Positions 43,311 through 52,637 of a stretch of DNA of 64,000 nucleotides are shown in pieces. How positions within the stretch are numbered: the stretch's first letter is position 1; each line of letters begins with the position of its first letter. The translations under genes were made by a program, and so were the position numbers. The DNA is taken from contig NZ_MPHJ01000018.1 in assembly GCF_001957125.1 (NCBI RefSeq), forward strand, positions 42,197 through 106,196, read 5' to 3'. The notes below the pieces were generated by a model. That model saw only the letters and a program-made list of their open reading frames with translations, was not told the DNA's origin and did no database searches. Source of the stretch: Shewanella sp. UCD-KL12. GTDB taxonomy: Bacteria > Pseudomonadota > Gammaproteobacteria > Enterobacterales > Shewanellaceae.

Positions 43311-44162
43311 CTACCTGATGGAGGCTAAATGGAGTTGCGCGGCACCTAACAGTGCGCTGTTATCTTGAGTCGAGGGGACAATTGAGAGGTTATCTATCAC
43401 CTTCTGATAGGGGAACTTGTCCAGAGCTTGCCACACCCCCTCGATAAACAGATCGAAAGAGTGAGACACAGAACCACCAATTACGATCACTTGGGGATCC
43501 ATCACCAGTAGCAGGTGAGAGATGGCTTGAGCAAGATGCTTGCCGAATTGATCGAAGGCATCTATCGCTTCTATAGCACCCGATCTGGCTTGTTTGGCGA
43601 GTGTTGCCCCATCTATGCCAAACTCCTGTTCAAAAAAACGGCCAGAGCAGTAATGATCAATACTTGAACTGAGGTAGCTTACCTCTCCCACTTCTCCCGC
43701 GCTGCAGTTATGACCTTGATAAAGCTGGTTTTGAATAACAAACCCTGAGCCGACTCCAGTGCCTAGGCATAAGCCGACAATATCATCGTAGCCTTTACCT
43801 GCGCCAAACTGATGCTCGCCAACGGTAAAGCAGTTAACGTCATTATTGACATAGACCTTGAGCTTGTAATGGGCTTCAAGCCAGCCCTTGAGATCAAACT
43901 CTTTCCATGCCGGAATATTAACGGCATCGTAAACCACCCCTAGCTGAGTATCGACAATACAAGGTACACCTATGGCAATGCCCATAGTGCTTTGTATTAA
44001 AAAAGTATCAATGCAGTGAATAATAAAATCCTCAATATCTTCTGAACTTTTCGTGGCGCAAAATTCAAATGAATGTGATTCTTCGATTACACCGTTAACG
44101 TAACGGCCTGCATTGATTTTAGTGCCACCAATATCGAGAGTGACAATAGAAGGAAAACTCAT
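43311..44162 (-). CDS. ROK-family sugar kinase (probable N-acetylglucosamine kinase)
   Basis: A 283-residue kinase from the ATG at 44162 (MSFPSIVTLDIGGTKINAG); the frame runs on to 44273 but the added N-terminus lacks homology. The ATP phosphate loop is DIGGTKINAG and the catalytic region NDVNCFTVGEHQFGAG, with GTGVGSGFV after it. The zinc Cys cluster of many ROK proteins (CxCGxxGC) is not present; only a single Cys remains in HYCSGRFFEQE. Substrate GlcNAc is inferred from the adjacent hexosaminidase (four bases) and transporter. Confidence 0.85.
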   Translation of the reverse strand: MSFPSIVTLDIGGTKINAGRYVNGVIEESHSFEFCATKSSEDIEDFIIHCIDTFLIQSTMGIAIGVPCIVDTQLGVVYDAVNIPAWKEFDLKGWLEAHYKLKVYVNNDVNCFTVGEHQFGAGKGYDDIVGLCLGTGVGSGFVIQNQLYQGHNCSAGEVGEVSYLSSSIDHYCSGRFFEQEFGIDGATLAKQARSGAIEAIDAFDQFGKHLAQAISHLLLVMDPQVIVIGGSVSHSFDLFIEGVWQALDKFPYQKVIDNLSIVPSTQDNSALLGAAQLHLASIR

Positions 44163-44253
44163 ATTAAACCTAGTCATAACCCTGCAGTTCGCAGAGTGAA
44201 TAAGATGGAAAACGTATCTAGCTACAGCTGTAACTTGCTCTATGTGTTGATAT

Positions 44254-45525
44254 TTATACTTGAGTGGAGACATCTCCTTTAGACTTAAATAGTTGAATGG
44301 TTTTGTTGCTTACTAAAGGTTTGGCCCAAAAGCCTATGCTGAGGATGTAAAGCAGCAGGGCGTAGACCACAAGCATGCCTAGTCTAAGGTCGCCGCTGGT
44401 ATCGGCGATAAAACCGACAAGTGGGGAGGCAAGTCCGCCGCCTATGATGCCTGTGCAGAGGATGCCTGCGACAGAGCCGTGATCGCGCTTAACTGAATTG
44501 AGTGCCAGTGAAAAAATCACAGACCACATCACTGATAGGAAGAAACCGACCAAGGGAAACGCTGTCATCGCGACTTGGGTTGAGCCCAAGATTGCCGCCG
44601 TTAATGAGGCGATGGCGCATAATGAGAAGCCGATTAATACCAACCTGCTATCAAGCACTTTCACCAGCCCTAGTCCCAAAATGCAGCCCAGGGTTAGCAT
44701 TAACCAGAATTGGCTGACGACACCAGCACCTTCAGTGACAGGGTCGAGCCCATGGTATTGCTGTAAAAATAGCGACATAGCATTGGCAACACCTTGCTCT
44801 GCACCGACGTAAGCGGCAATGGCAATAAAAAACAAGATGACGGTTTTGTTTTTCAATAGGGCTTTATAGATATCGAATGTGCCTGCGGATTCATTACTAT
44901 TGCGCTGCACGGTTGGAAACTTGACCAAAGAGATCAATACCAGCATAGCGAGTGAGATAAGTGCAAATAACCAATACATAGATAACCAGCTCATCTCGCT
45001 CGGGACGAGTTTGTTTAAGGTGCTGATAAGCAAGCCTGCACTGGCTTCTGTTTCTAGCCCGGTAACAATATGGCTGTATACCAATGGACTCAAGGTACCG
45101 GCTGCACCGAATAGTAACTGACCAGAAACAGAGTAGAAGGCGAAGTTCTCCTCACCGCCCACGACTCTGAGTAATGGGTTGATCGCCACTTGCAACATGG
45201 CCATCCCCGAACCGATAAGAAAGAGCGACATCATTGCCATGGTGAAGCTTGGCATTAGGCCAAAGAGGAGCGAACCCGTTGCAGCCATAATGAAAGCGAT
45301 ATAGAGCACGGTTTTCTCGCTGTATCTGTCGACCAAGACTCCTGCAGGAATTGACATGACACCATAGGCGGCAAAAAAAGAGAAAGGTAAAAAGCCTGCA
45401 ATGGCTAAGCTGATATTGAAATCAGAGACTAGTGATGGAAATATCGGCCCCAGAATGTTGGTAATAAAAGATACAACAAAAAAGGTGAGTAAGACTAAGC
45501 CTACAAGAAATTTACTCTTATTCAT
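44254..45525 (-). CDS. FucP-type MFS sugar:proton symporter (probable GlcNAc transporter)
   Basis: A 423-residue inner-membrane transporter with 12 spans, starting at the ATG at 45525 with AAGGA eight bases upstream. FHS-family parts: ITNILGPIFPSLVSDF, INPLLRVVGGEENFAF, YVGAEQGVANAMSLFLQQYHG. In Shewanella a FucP-like NagP imports GlcNAc, and the kinase and hexosaminidase beside this gene support the same role here. Substrate remains an inference. It is the upstream gene of the minus-strand group, with a 91-base gap to the kinase start. Confidence 0.85.
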   Translation of the reverse strand: MNKSKFLVGLVLLTFFVVSFITNILGPIFPSLVSDFNISLAIAGFLPFSFFAAYGVMSIPAGVLVDRYSEKTVLYIAFIMAATGSLLFGLMPSFTMAMMSLFLIGSGMAMLQVAINPLLRVVGGEENFAFYSVSGQLLFGAAGTLSPLVYSHIVTGLETEASAGLLISTLNKLVPSEMSWLSMYWLFALISLAMLVLISLVKFPTVQRNSNESAGTFDIYKALLKNKTVILFFIAIAAYVGAEQGVANAMSLFLQQYHGLDPVTEGAGVVSQFWLMLTLGCILGLGLVKVLDSRLVLIGFSLCAIASLTAAILGSTQVAMTAFPLVGFFLSVMWSVIFSLALNSVKRDHGSVAGILCTGIIGGGLASPLVGFIADTSGDLRLGMLVVYALLLYILSIGFWAKPLVSNKTIQLFKSKGDVSTQV

Positions 45526-45827
45526 TAATTGCGTCCTTTGCATCACTCACTCAATCGTTCTGATTAATTTTGAGCTGATTTGTTATTAATTTGTTTGTTA
45601 TATAGTGCCTAGGTTTTACGGTAGTAGAGATACTTAACTATCAAATATTAATACTATTCAATCATCACATTGATTTTATGTCGTAAGGTACTGAGTTTTA
45701 TTTATTTTGCTTGATAATTTGTGGAGTTGATTCAGTTAAATAAATAATGCATGTTTATTTAGTCAGTTTATATAAATGTTTATATAGTGCTTGCAGCTAG
45801 ATTAAATAATTAATAAGGAATGTTAAA

Positions 45828-46055
45828 ATGAATAAGTTAGCTAATTTAAAATTGGTCGCAATATTTTTTGGCGTAGCATTAGGTTTAAGTGCGACGAGCG
45901 CTATTGCTTCATCTTGTACTGAGTCTTGTAAAACTATCGCAAAACAGCAGCAAATACAGATCTGCGCAGGCGGTGGTGGTTCTGCGTGTGCGAGCAGTGA
46001 ACCATTGTTTAATTATCTCTATGAGCAATGTGTTCAAAATCAGTGTTCTAACTGA
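45828..46055 (+). CDS. Small secreted six-cysteine protein, unknown
   Basis: A 75-residue precursor: signal peptide (LVAIFFGVALGLSATSAIA) and a mature part of about 46 residues with six Cys (CTESC, QICAGG, SACASS, EQC, NQC). The even number suggests three disulfides. Glycine and Ser-rich centre. RBS AAGGA lies 10 bases before the ATG. No family is recognised. It is convergent with the chitin deacetylase gene across a strong terminator, inside the chitin cluster; whether it belongs to chitin use is not shown. Confidence 0.65.
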   Translation: MNKLANLKLVAIFFGVALGLSATSAIASSCTESCKTIAKQQQIQICAGGGGSACASSEPLFNYLYEQCVQNQCSN

Positions 46056-46108
46056 TTCTATGCTCAGTATTAATAGCGCATAGTATTAATATTGAGCCGG
46101 TTTTATAG

Positions 46109-46142
46109 AAGAGGCCAGGTAACGACTACCTGGCCTCTTTAT
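46109..46142. terminator. Bidirectional terminator
   Basis: 13-bp stem AAGAGGCCAGGTA / TACCTGGCCTCTT with A- and T-runs at both ends, between the convergent small protein and deacetylase genes. Confidence 0.9.
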
Positions 46143-46179
46143 TTATGGACTCTTTATTTATAAGCTAAGGGCTGCTTTA

Positions 46180-47454
46180 TTAGTTAGCCGAGAATAGGGT
46201 ATCACTGCTATTCGGTGCCCAGCTTGCTTGAGAAGTATGATCTGCAATAACGGTATATTCAGTTCCCATATATGAGACGACATCACCCGCCTGATAACTG
46301 ACATTTTCAGACCAGACACTACTCGGTGTGCTCTTAACCCAAAGGTTTGAGTTAGCTGTTGGCGCCCAATTAGCTTGAGCCGTATGCGGGCTAACAGCCT
46401 TATAGATAACACCCATATAGGTGACGTAATCGCCCTCTTGATAATTGGTTTCTAGCTGCCATTTCGGTGCGTAATTATCCATGGTATCAAACTGGTAGCC
46501 AGCCGCTTTAGCAAGCTCGATAAACTTACTTAACTTAGGTAAGTTTAATGTTGCGCCCTGTCCACGCTTACCATCTTCGAAAAGGAAATCATGGGTCAGG
46601 ATGACAACTTTATCGGCATGAAGGGAGTCACCACAGGGAAAGTTGTGGGTTTTAGAATTGACAGGGTTAATCGTCACAGGTGCACAAGCGTTCAGTGCTG
46701 CATCAACATAACCTAAGAAAGCTTCTGCTTCAGTTAAGCTGTTTGCTGGGTATGCTATCCCCCAGTTTTCGGGGGCCCAGTCAAGATCCCAGCCATGAAG
46801 TAAGTAGTCACTATCGGCTAGAATGTTTGAGACTTGAATGGCTGCAGATGAGCTGTTTGATGGATTATTTTCATCGCAGACATAGCCTGGCTCCCACGGT
46901 AAAAAATCATCAGATGTCGCACACAGGCCGTCACCTTTTAGCTCGCCACTTGAGCGCCAGCCATTAGTATAGGGAAGGCGAGCTAGGCTATCTGCCTTAT
47001 AGTTTGGGTAGCTATGAATATTAGGAATGTAAGCTTGGATCACCTCCAAGTTCTTGCCAAACATAGAGGCATCATAAACAGGGTCTTGGTAGGAGTTGAT
47101 CTGATGCAGACCTGTTGCATTACAGTCCGCGCCACTTGTTGGTCCAAACTCTTCCACACAGTTATGTACCATATGATCATAGCTATGGTTGCCTATTACA
47201 TGGCCAGACTTTAGGGTTTGTAAAAGTGATACTAGCGCAAGATCTTCATTCTCATCTGCAATACCATCTAAGTGCCAAGCGTTGATATAGAAAGTTGCTT
47301 TGATACCTGCGGCATCTAATGTGTCAATTAATGCAGGAGTGGCATTCATTGGGCCATCATCAAAGGTCAGGTAAATAGTTTTATCAGCAGCTTGCGCTTG
47401 CGCCATAGTGATTAATCCTAGCGATAGAGCACAAACAAGTGGTTTAATTTTCAC
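46180..47454 (-). CDS. Chitin-oligosaccharide deacetylase (CE4) with two chitin-binding modules
   Basis: A 424-residue secreted carbohydrate esterase. The GTG at 47454 is preferred: AAGGA sits seven bases upstream, whereas the ATG at 47472 has no such site. Signal peptide to about residue 23. CE4 motifs: TFDDGP (30-35, catalytic Asp) and GNHSYDH (metal His). The C-terminus has two CBM5/12-type repeats of about 45 residues, each W-x3-x-Y-x-x-GD-Y-V-x-YMG-x-x-Y-x-A/V followed by H-T-x-Q-A-x-WAP. Size and layout match Vibrio chitin-oligosaccharide deacetylases, which remove one acetyl group from chitobiose-type sugars and so create inducers or import substrates. Confidence 0.92.
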   Translation of the reverse strand: MKIKPLVCALSLGLITMAQAQAADKTIYLTFDDGPMNATPALIDTLDAAGIKATFYINAWHLDGIADENEDLALVSLLQTLKSGHVIGNHSYDHMVHNCVEEFGPTSGADCNATGLHQINSYQDPVYDASMFGKNLEVIQAYIPNIHSYPNYKADSLARLPYTNGWRSSGELKGDGLCATSDDFLPWEPGYVCDENNPSNSSSAAIQVSNILADSDYLLHGWDLDWAPENWGIAYPANSLTEAEAFLGYVDAALNACAPVTINPVNSKTHNFPCGDSLHADKVVILTHDFLFEDGKRGQGATLNLPKLSKFIELAKAAGYQFDTMDNYAPKWQLETNYQEGDYVTYMGVIYKAVSPHTAQANWAPTANSNLWVKSTPSSVWSENVSYQAGDVVSYMGTEYTVIADHTSQASWAPNSSDTLFSAN

Positions 47455-47873
47455 GTTTATATCCTTATACATTTCTCAGGGTAATTAATTATTTTATATT
47501 CAGCCATTAATAATTGGCGGCCTATAAATAAACTAGGTTTGAAATATATGTATAAGTTGTACGATTCAATTTTATAAATGTATTTTTCTATCTTGTTAGT
47601 CTTTATTCCTCTTTATCTCTCGGTTTTGTTATTTTTAATTTTTATAAGTGTCGGACATTTTAGAGTGGCATCATAAAGTGCTATTTTTAATTCATGTTTT
47701 GGAACGCTGTTTTTAGAAACGAAATATTTACATTTGAGGGTTATTTGAACGAATGATCTTTGATTTGTGATAGATAAGTATTAACACTTGATTGAAAGGT
47801 ACCGAAATGGGGGCGGATTGCAGTATAGATTAGTAATAGTTTTTTAACATTGGATGTGAAGATAGGACTGACC

Positions 47874-50516
47874 ATGAAAGCTAATAATAATCTACAACAT
47901 TTTAAGCGATCAAGCTTAGCACTCTGCGTAGCGGGTGCATTAATGGGGACATCTAGTCCTGTACTGGCAGCTGATGAACAGCAAGCCGATGAGAGCATTG
48001 AAGTCATCGAAGTAAAAGGGATGCGTCGCTCCCTTGAAAAATCGTTGAATACCAAACGCTTCGCTAACTCTATCGTTGATGCCATCACAGCAGAAGATAT
48101 CGGTAAGTTTCCTGATAAAAACGTCGGTGATGCCCTGCAGCGTATCTCAGGTGTGACCGTTGACAGACAATATGGTGAAGTAAGCGGTGTCACCATTCGT
48201 GGTACGGCACCAGAACAGTCTCGTATCTTGCTTAACGGCCAGTCTGTAGCCAACACCTCTTGGTATGATTTAGGCCCTGCAACTCGTACTTTCAATATGG
48301 AATTGTTGGGGGCTGAGCAAATTTCAGCCGTTGAAGTCTATAAGACACCAGAAGCACGCATTGAAGAGGGTGCCTTAGGTGGTACGGTGAACCTGCAAAC
48401 CCGTAAGCCGTTAGATTTAGACGCTAATACGTATATGATTTCGGCTGAAGTGGCGCGAAGCTCACTTTATGAAGAGAATGATCCTGGCGGCGCTTTTCTT
48501 GGCAGCTGGAAAGATGAAGATGAACGTTTCGGTATCTTAGCGGCATATTCAATAGAAAAGCTGACAAGTGGTCGTCAGGTCTTGGAATCACTGAGTGGCT
48601 ATTATCCCTATTTTGGCGCGAACGAGGAAACGGGTGAAGAGGCTGCAGTAGGTGCTTGGGGGATAGGCTCGCAAGCATTTAGAGCCGAAAGAGAGCGTAC
48701 CAGTGCTCAACTGACGTTGCAGTTTATGCCAACTGAGAACCTTGAGCTCACTTTAGATTACTTTAACTTTGAATTTGATAATCCCCACGTTAACCATAAC
48801 TTCCTCACTGTTAGTGCGCGTGGTACAGAAGCGACGAATGTGGTGAACAATGCTCAAGGTGGCACAGAGTCGGCAACCATCCAACCAGGATACGCGTCTA
48901 TTATCTACAATCCTGTGGTTCGTCATGCGGTTAATATGGAAGCCGATGTATTAAACCTTACTGGTAAATACACTGGCGACGGCTTCACCTTGAGTGGCGT
49001 TGTGGGGCAGTCAACTTCGGAAGGTGGTACTCAGGGCGGTGCTTCTTCGTGGTGGATCCCAGCAACAGATGATGGCGAGAAGATTGGTGACCCCGCTTTT
49101 CCTGATGGTCAGGGCAGTGTTGATGGAGGCTTTAGCTATGATGCAACTGGCCCCTATCAAGTGGAACTCACATCACTAGATGCAACGGATGCTTCCCAAT
49201 TTAAGCACGCTCAAGAAGCAAACTATGAGACGTCAGTTCAGGAGCACGATGTTGCTTATGCTCAGTTTGATCTGGTCTTTGAGCTAGATAATGACTATAT
49301 CGACAATATTGCCTCTGGTATCAAGTACAACACCAGTGATTTTGCCCGTGAAGCTTATAACCGTAACCCAAGTGAAATTTTAGGTTTTGTCCCAGACGGC
49401 AACCTATCTAACTGGAGCGGTGGCGTGCTTTCCGACCTACACTCTCAATCTTCGGGCAATACATTAAGTTCTTATGCTTATCTTGATGAAGATAAGTGGT
49501 GGGATTTTATTAGCCAGAAATATAAAAATGGTGAGCTAGAAGAGGTGGTTAACCAAGGTAACACCTTCTCTGTTGAAGAGGAGATGTTAGCCCTTTATGC
49601 TCAAGTCGATTTTTCGGGTGACAGCTACCGCGGTAACTTAGGTCTACGCTATGTGACGACTGAGCAAAAGTCGACAGGCTTTGCCGATGGTCAAGTTTTT
49701 GAAGAGACCATAGATTATGATAACTGGCTACCAAGTTTTAATATCGCTTATAACTTAAGTGATGATTTAATCTTGCGTGGTGCAGCCTCTCAAGTCATGG
49801 CGCGAAACAACTACAGTGATTTAAAGCCAGGTTTAAACATTGCTGCCAATATTGGTAGTGCAAGTGGTGGTAATCCAGATCTTCAGCCTTATAAATCTAA
49901 CCAAGCTGACTTAGGCATAGAGTGGTATTTCTCTGCTTCTTCTTTGCTCTCCTCTGCTATTTTTATCAAAGAAATTGACAACGTTGTCTTTACCAGTGAA
50001 AGCCGTGAGTACGTTGAAGGTTGTGGAGCAGAAGAATCTGATTGGGATGAGTGCCGCGTAACACGTCCACGTAACGGTGGAGAGGGTTCTGTTAAAGGTA
50101 TTGAGTTGCAACTACAGCATACATGGGAGTCAGGCTTTGGTGTCTTGACTAACTATACCTATGTAGACAGTACAACGACTCGCCCAGGTGGTGAAGAGGA
50201 GATGGTACCTGGCGTATCTGAAAACTCATTTAATGGTTCAGTGTTTTTCGAAAATGACTACATCACGACTCGCATTGCCTATAACTGGCGTACAGAATGG
50301 GTAGGAGTGGGTGCGACTCAAGCAGTATTAAACGATGACTATAGTCAATGGGATGCCTCAATTACTTGGCATGCGCTTGAAAACCTAAACCTTACGCTAG
50401 AAGGGGTTAACCTAACTAACGAAGTAATACAGTCAACAGATACTAACTACGATCTGACTCAAAATACCATCGAGTTCGGTTCTCGTTACTACCTGAGTGC
50501 AAGTTATCAGTTTTAA
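47874..50516 (+). CDS. TonB-dependent receptor, probable carbohydrate importer
   Basis: An 880-residue outer-membrane receptor. The ATG at 47874 is preferred, with AGGA upstream. Signal peptide ends LAA. TonB-box-like EVIEVKGMRRSLEKSL, then plug parts IVDAITAEDIGKFPDKNVGDALQRISGVTVDR, IRGTAPEQSRILLNGQ and VEVYKTPEARIEEGALGGTVNLQTR, the signature of the Xanthomonas/Caulobacter carbohydrate receptor group. The last strand ends SASYQF. It is divergent from the deacetylase and precedes a halogenase-like gene and an AraC regulator, so a chitin-derived or other glycan is the likely cargo; that is inference. Confidence 0.92.
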   Translation: MKANNNLQHFKRSSLALCVAGALMGTSSPVLAADEQQADESIEVIEVKGMRRSLEKSLNTKRFANSIVDAITAEDIGKFPDKNVGDALQRISGVTVDRQYGEVSGVTIRGTAPEQSRILLNGQSVANTSWYDLGPATRTFNMELLGAEQISAVEVYKTPEARIEEGALGGTVNLQTRKPLDLDANTYMISAEVARSSLYEENDPGGAFLGSWKDEDERFGILAAYSIEKLTSGRQVLESLSGYYPYFGANEETGEEAAVGAWGIGSQAFRAERERTSAQLTLQFMPTENLELTLDYFNFEFDNPHVNHNFLTVSARGTEATNVVNNAQGGTESATIQPGYASIIYNPVVRHAVNMEADVLNLTGKYTGDGFTLSGVVGQSTSEGGTQGGASSWWIPATDDGEKIGDPAFPDGQGSVDGGFSYDATGPYQVELTSLDATDASQFKHAQEANYETSVQEHDVAYAQFDLVFELDNDYIDNIASGIKYNTSDFAREAYNRNPSEILGFVPDGNLSNWSGGVLSDLHSQSSGNTLSSYAYLDEDKWWDFISQKYKNGELEEVVNQGNTFSVEEEMLALYAQVDFSGDSYRGNLGLRYVTTEQKSTGFADGQVFEETIDYDNWLPSFNIAYNLSDDLILRGAASQVMARNNYSDLKPGLNIAANIGSASGGNPDLQPYKSNQADLGIEWYFSASSLLSSAIFIKEIDNVVFTSESREYVEGCGAEESDWDECRVTRPRNGGEGSVKGIELQLQHTWESGFGVLTNYTYVDSTTTRPGGEEEMVPGVSENSFNGSVFFENDYITTRIAYNWRTEWVGVGATQAVLNDDYSQWDASITWHALENLNLTLEGVNLTNEVIQSTDTNYDLTQNTIEFGSRYYLSASYQF

Positions 50517-50542
50517 CAGTATAAATTGCTAGTGACACGATT

Positions 50543-50575
50543 AGGGGAGCCTGTGTACAGGCTCTCCTTTTGTTG
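50543..50575 (+). terminator. Terminator after the receptor gene
   Basis: GGGGAGCCTG / CAGGCTCTCC with loop TGTA (two G-T type pairs) then TTTTGTTG. Confidence 0.85.
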
Positions 50576-50578
50576 TTT

Positions 50579-50846
50579 AATACCTATCAGTATAAAGATG
50601 TGATCGCTCAGCGAGAGTTTAGCGTTTCAGAGGCAAGGCAACGAGTGAAGAGCATAGTTATTCTACGTTTAAACTCGTTAACACTGCATATGAAGCGCTA
50701 AAACTCGCCTTTCTGGAGTGTTTTTGGCCGCCTACTTCTTCGTTGAACAGCTTCACAAGGGAATAACCATTCCATCAGCTATTCGCCTTGAATTACTTGC
50801 CAAAAAGCACTCTGAGTAGATCACTTTCTTATACTGATTGGTATAA
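50579..50846. mobile_element. MITE-like element, copy A
   Basis: A 268-bp non-coding element with palindromic ends: left end AATACCTATCAGTATAA, right end TTATACTGATTGGTATAA. It aligns over its full length with the copy at 61029, sharing GCGAGAGTTTAGCG, CATAGTTATTCTACGTTTA, CTCGTTAAC, GCTAAAACTCGCC and ATTCGCCTTGAATTA in the same order. No reading frame encodes a transposase. It lies between the receptor terminator and the halogenase gene. Confidence 0.85.
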
Positions 50847-50893
50847 AAAGCCAGATATTCAGTCATTAAGGTGTCGTTAAAGGGATTAAGTTT

Positions 50894-52378
50894 ATGGGCG
50901 TAGTTAAAAAAGTTGTCATAGTAGGCGGAGGAACCTCGGGTTGGATGGCGGCGGCAGCGCTCAGTAAGGCTAGCCGAATTCACCAGCTAGATATTACTTT
51001 AATTGAATCGAGTCAGATTGGCACCATAGGGGTTGGCGAAGGCTCAACGCCCTATCTAAAGCGTTTTATGGATGCCTTAGGTTTTGTTGAATCTGATTGG
51101 ATGAGCAGGTGTGATGCCAGCTATAAAACTGGTATCTATTTTGATAACTGGAATGGAGCTGGCAGTCGATATTTTCATCCATTCTATTCGGCATTAGACG
51201 TTAAGCCCGCAGAGATTTTTTTCCACTGTGCCAATGCTAGACGCAGAGGAGTGGGAGCGCATATTACTGGAGATGAATTCTTTATATCTGGACATTTAGC
51301 GAAGCTGCAGCGTTCACCCAAAGCCGAGAAACCGTTAACTGCAGAACCTGAGTACGGTTATCACTTCGATGCGGCTAAGCTTGCAAAAGTGCTTAAGGAT
51401 TACGCCCTTAACGCTGGGGTGAGCCATGCCTTTGATGATGTTTTGGACGCTAACTTGACTGAAAATGGTGATATTGAATCACTTCATTTAGTCAGTGGAG
51501 ATGATATGTCGGCAGACTTGTTTGTCGATGCCAGTGGCTTTCAATCTATCCTCATTGAAAAAGCACTCAAGGTGCAATTTGAATCTTTTTCTAAAGAGTT
51601 AGCCAATGATTCAGCGGTGGCGATAAGTACCGCTAGGGATGAAACCAAGCAGCCAGAAAACTACACCATCTCTAAGGCGTTGTCGGCAGGATGGATGTGG
51701 CAGATCCCTCTGACATCGAGGACTGGCAACGGTTATGTTTACAGCTCGAATCACTTAACTGAAGCAGAGGCTGAGAGCGAGCTAGCAGCTGAGCTCAATA
51801 TTGATGTTGAGCAGGCTAAATTTAAACATTTGAAGATGCGGGTAGGTATGCGCCGCACGCCATGGGTAAAGAATGTGTTAGCTATCGGCTTGTCCCATAG
51901 CTTTATTGAGCCACTGGAAGCCACAGCTTTAATGGTGACTCAGTGGGGGATCGAATCCTTTATAAAAGCGCTGGATAAAGATCAAGCCGATATAGAGGAA
52001 GTAAAAAACAAGTACAACCAGCAGATGACACAATTGGTGTTAGGGGTTAAAGAGTATATCCATGGTCATTATGTCACGAGCCAAAGGAGAGATACTGCCT
52101 ACTGGCAGCAGGTGAGCTCTGAGCAGTATTTGGCGCCGCGATTGGCTAAGATTTTGTCTTGCTGGCGAAAAGGAGAGGACTTTGACGCCTTGCTGTATCA
52201 GTTAGATGCAGAGCTAGCTTACTTTAGTCCCTCTTGGTATGCCTTGCTCGCAGGGATGGATTACCGTGACAGTGAACTGAAACTTGCCCATGAACCTCTG
52301 GATAATCAACTGGTTTTACAGGCCAAGCTTCACTGCGAAAATGTCGCCAAAGCGTACTTTAGACCATTACCTGGTTAA
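50894..52378 (+). CDS. Flavin-dependent tryptophan-halogenase family protein
   Basis: A 494-residue FAD enzyme of the tryptophan halogenase family. FAD motif VVIVGGGTSGWMAA at the start; GTIGVGEGSTPYL takes the place of the usual GEATVP segment; the conserved Lys is K78 in ASYKTGIYFDNW; the signature WxWxIP is WMWQIP at 267-272. All parts needed for hypohalous-acid chemistry are thus present. Family members next to TonB receptors in Shewanella and Caulobacter have unproven substrates, and halogenation of free Trp is not implied. No flavin reductase is adjacent. It follows the receptor, MITE copy A intervening. Confidence 0.92.
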   Translation: MGVVKKVVIVGGGTSGWMAAAALSKASRIHQLDITLIESSQIGTIGVGEGSTPYLKRFMDALGFVESDWMSRCDASYKTGIYFDNWNGAGSRYFHPFYSALDVKPAEIFFHCANARRRGVGAHITGDEFFISGHLAKLQRSPKAEKPLTAEPEYGYHFDAAKLAKVLKDYALNAGVSHAFDDVLDANLTENGDIESLHLVSGDDMSADLFVDASGFQSILIEKALKVQFESFSKELANDSAVAISTARDETKQPENYTISKALSAGWMWQIPLTSRTGNGYVYSSNHLTEAEAESELAAELNIDVEQAKFKHLKMRVGMRRTPWVKNVLAIGLSHSFIEPLEATALMVTQWGIESFIKALDKDQADIEEVKNKYNQQMTQLVLGVKEYIHGHYVTSQRRDTAYWQQVSSEQYLAPRLAKILSCWRKGEDFDALLYQLDAELAYFSPSWYALLAGMDYRDSELKLAHEPLDNQLVLQAKLHCENVAKAYFRPLPG

Positions 52379-52637
52379 TGATTTATGCTTTGTTTGTATA
52401 TTTTATATATTTATCAGTCTGTTATTGGGCTCTATATACTCAGATTGGCAGTTAGTCATCAAAAAAATTATATGCTATTTAGGTCTAATACAATTTAAAA
52501 GGTGAGCGGATAGACTTATTTTAGAGGAGTGAGTTTAGCCTTAAAGTAGGTAAGCAGTATTAAACAGATCACCACGATAGATAATAATTTTGAGATGGTT
52601 CATCTGTAGGACTAGTAGTAAAAAATGGATTTTTAAA

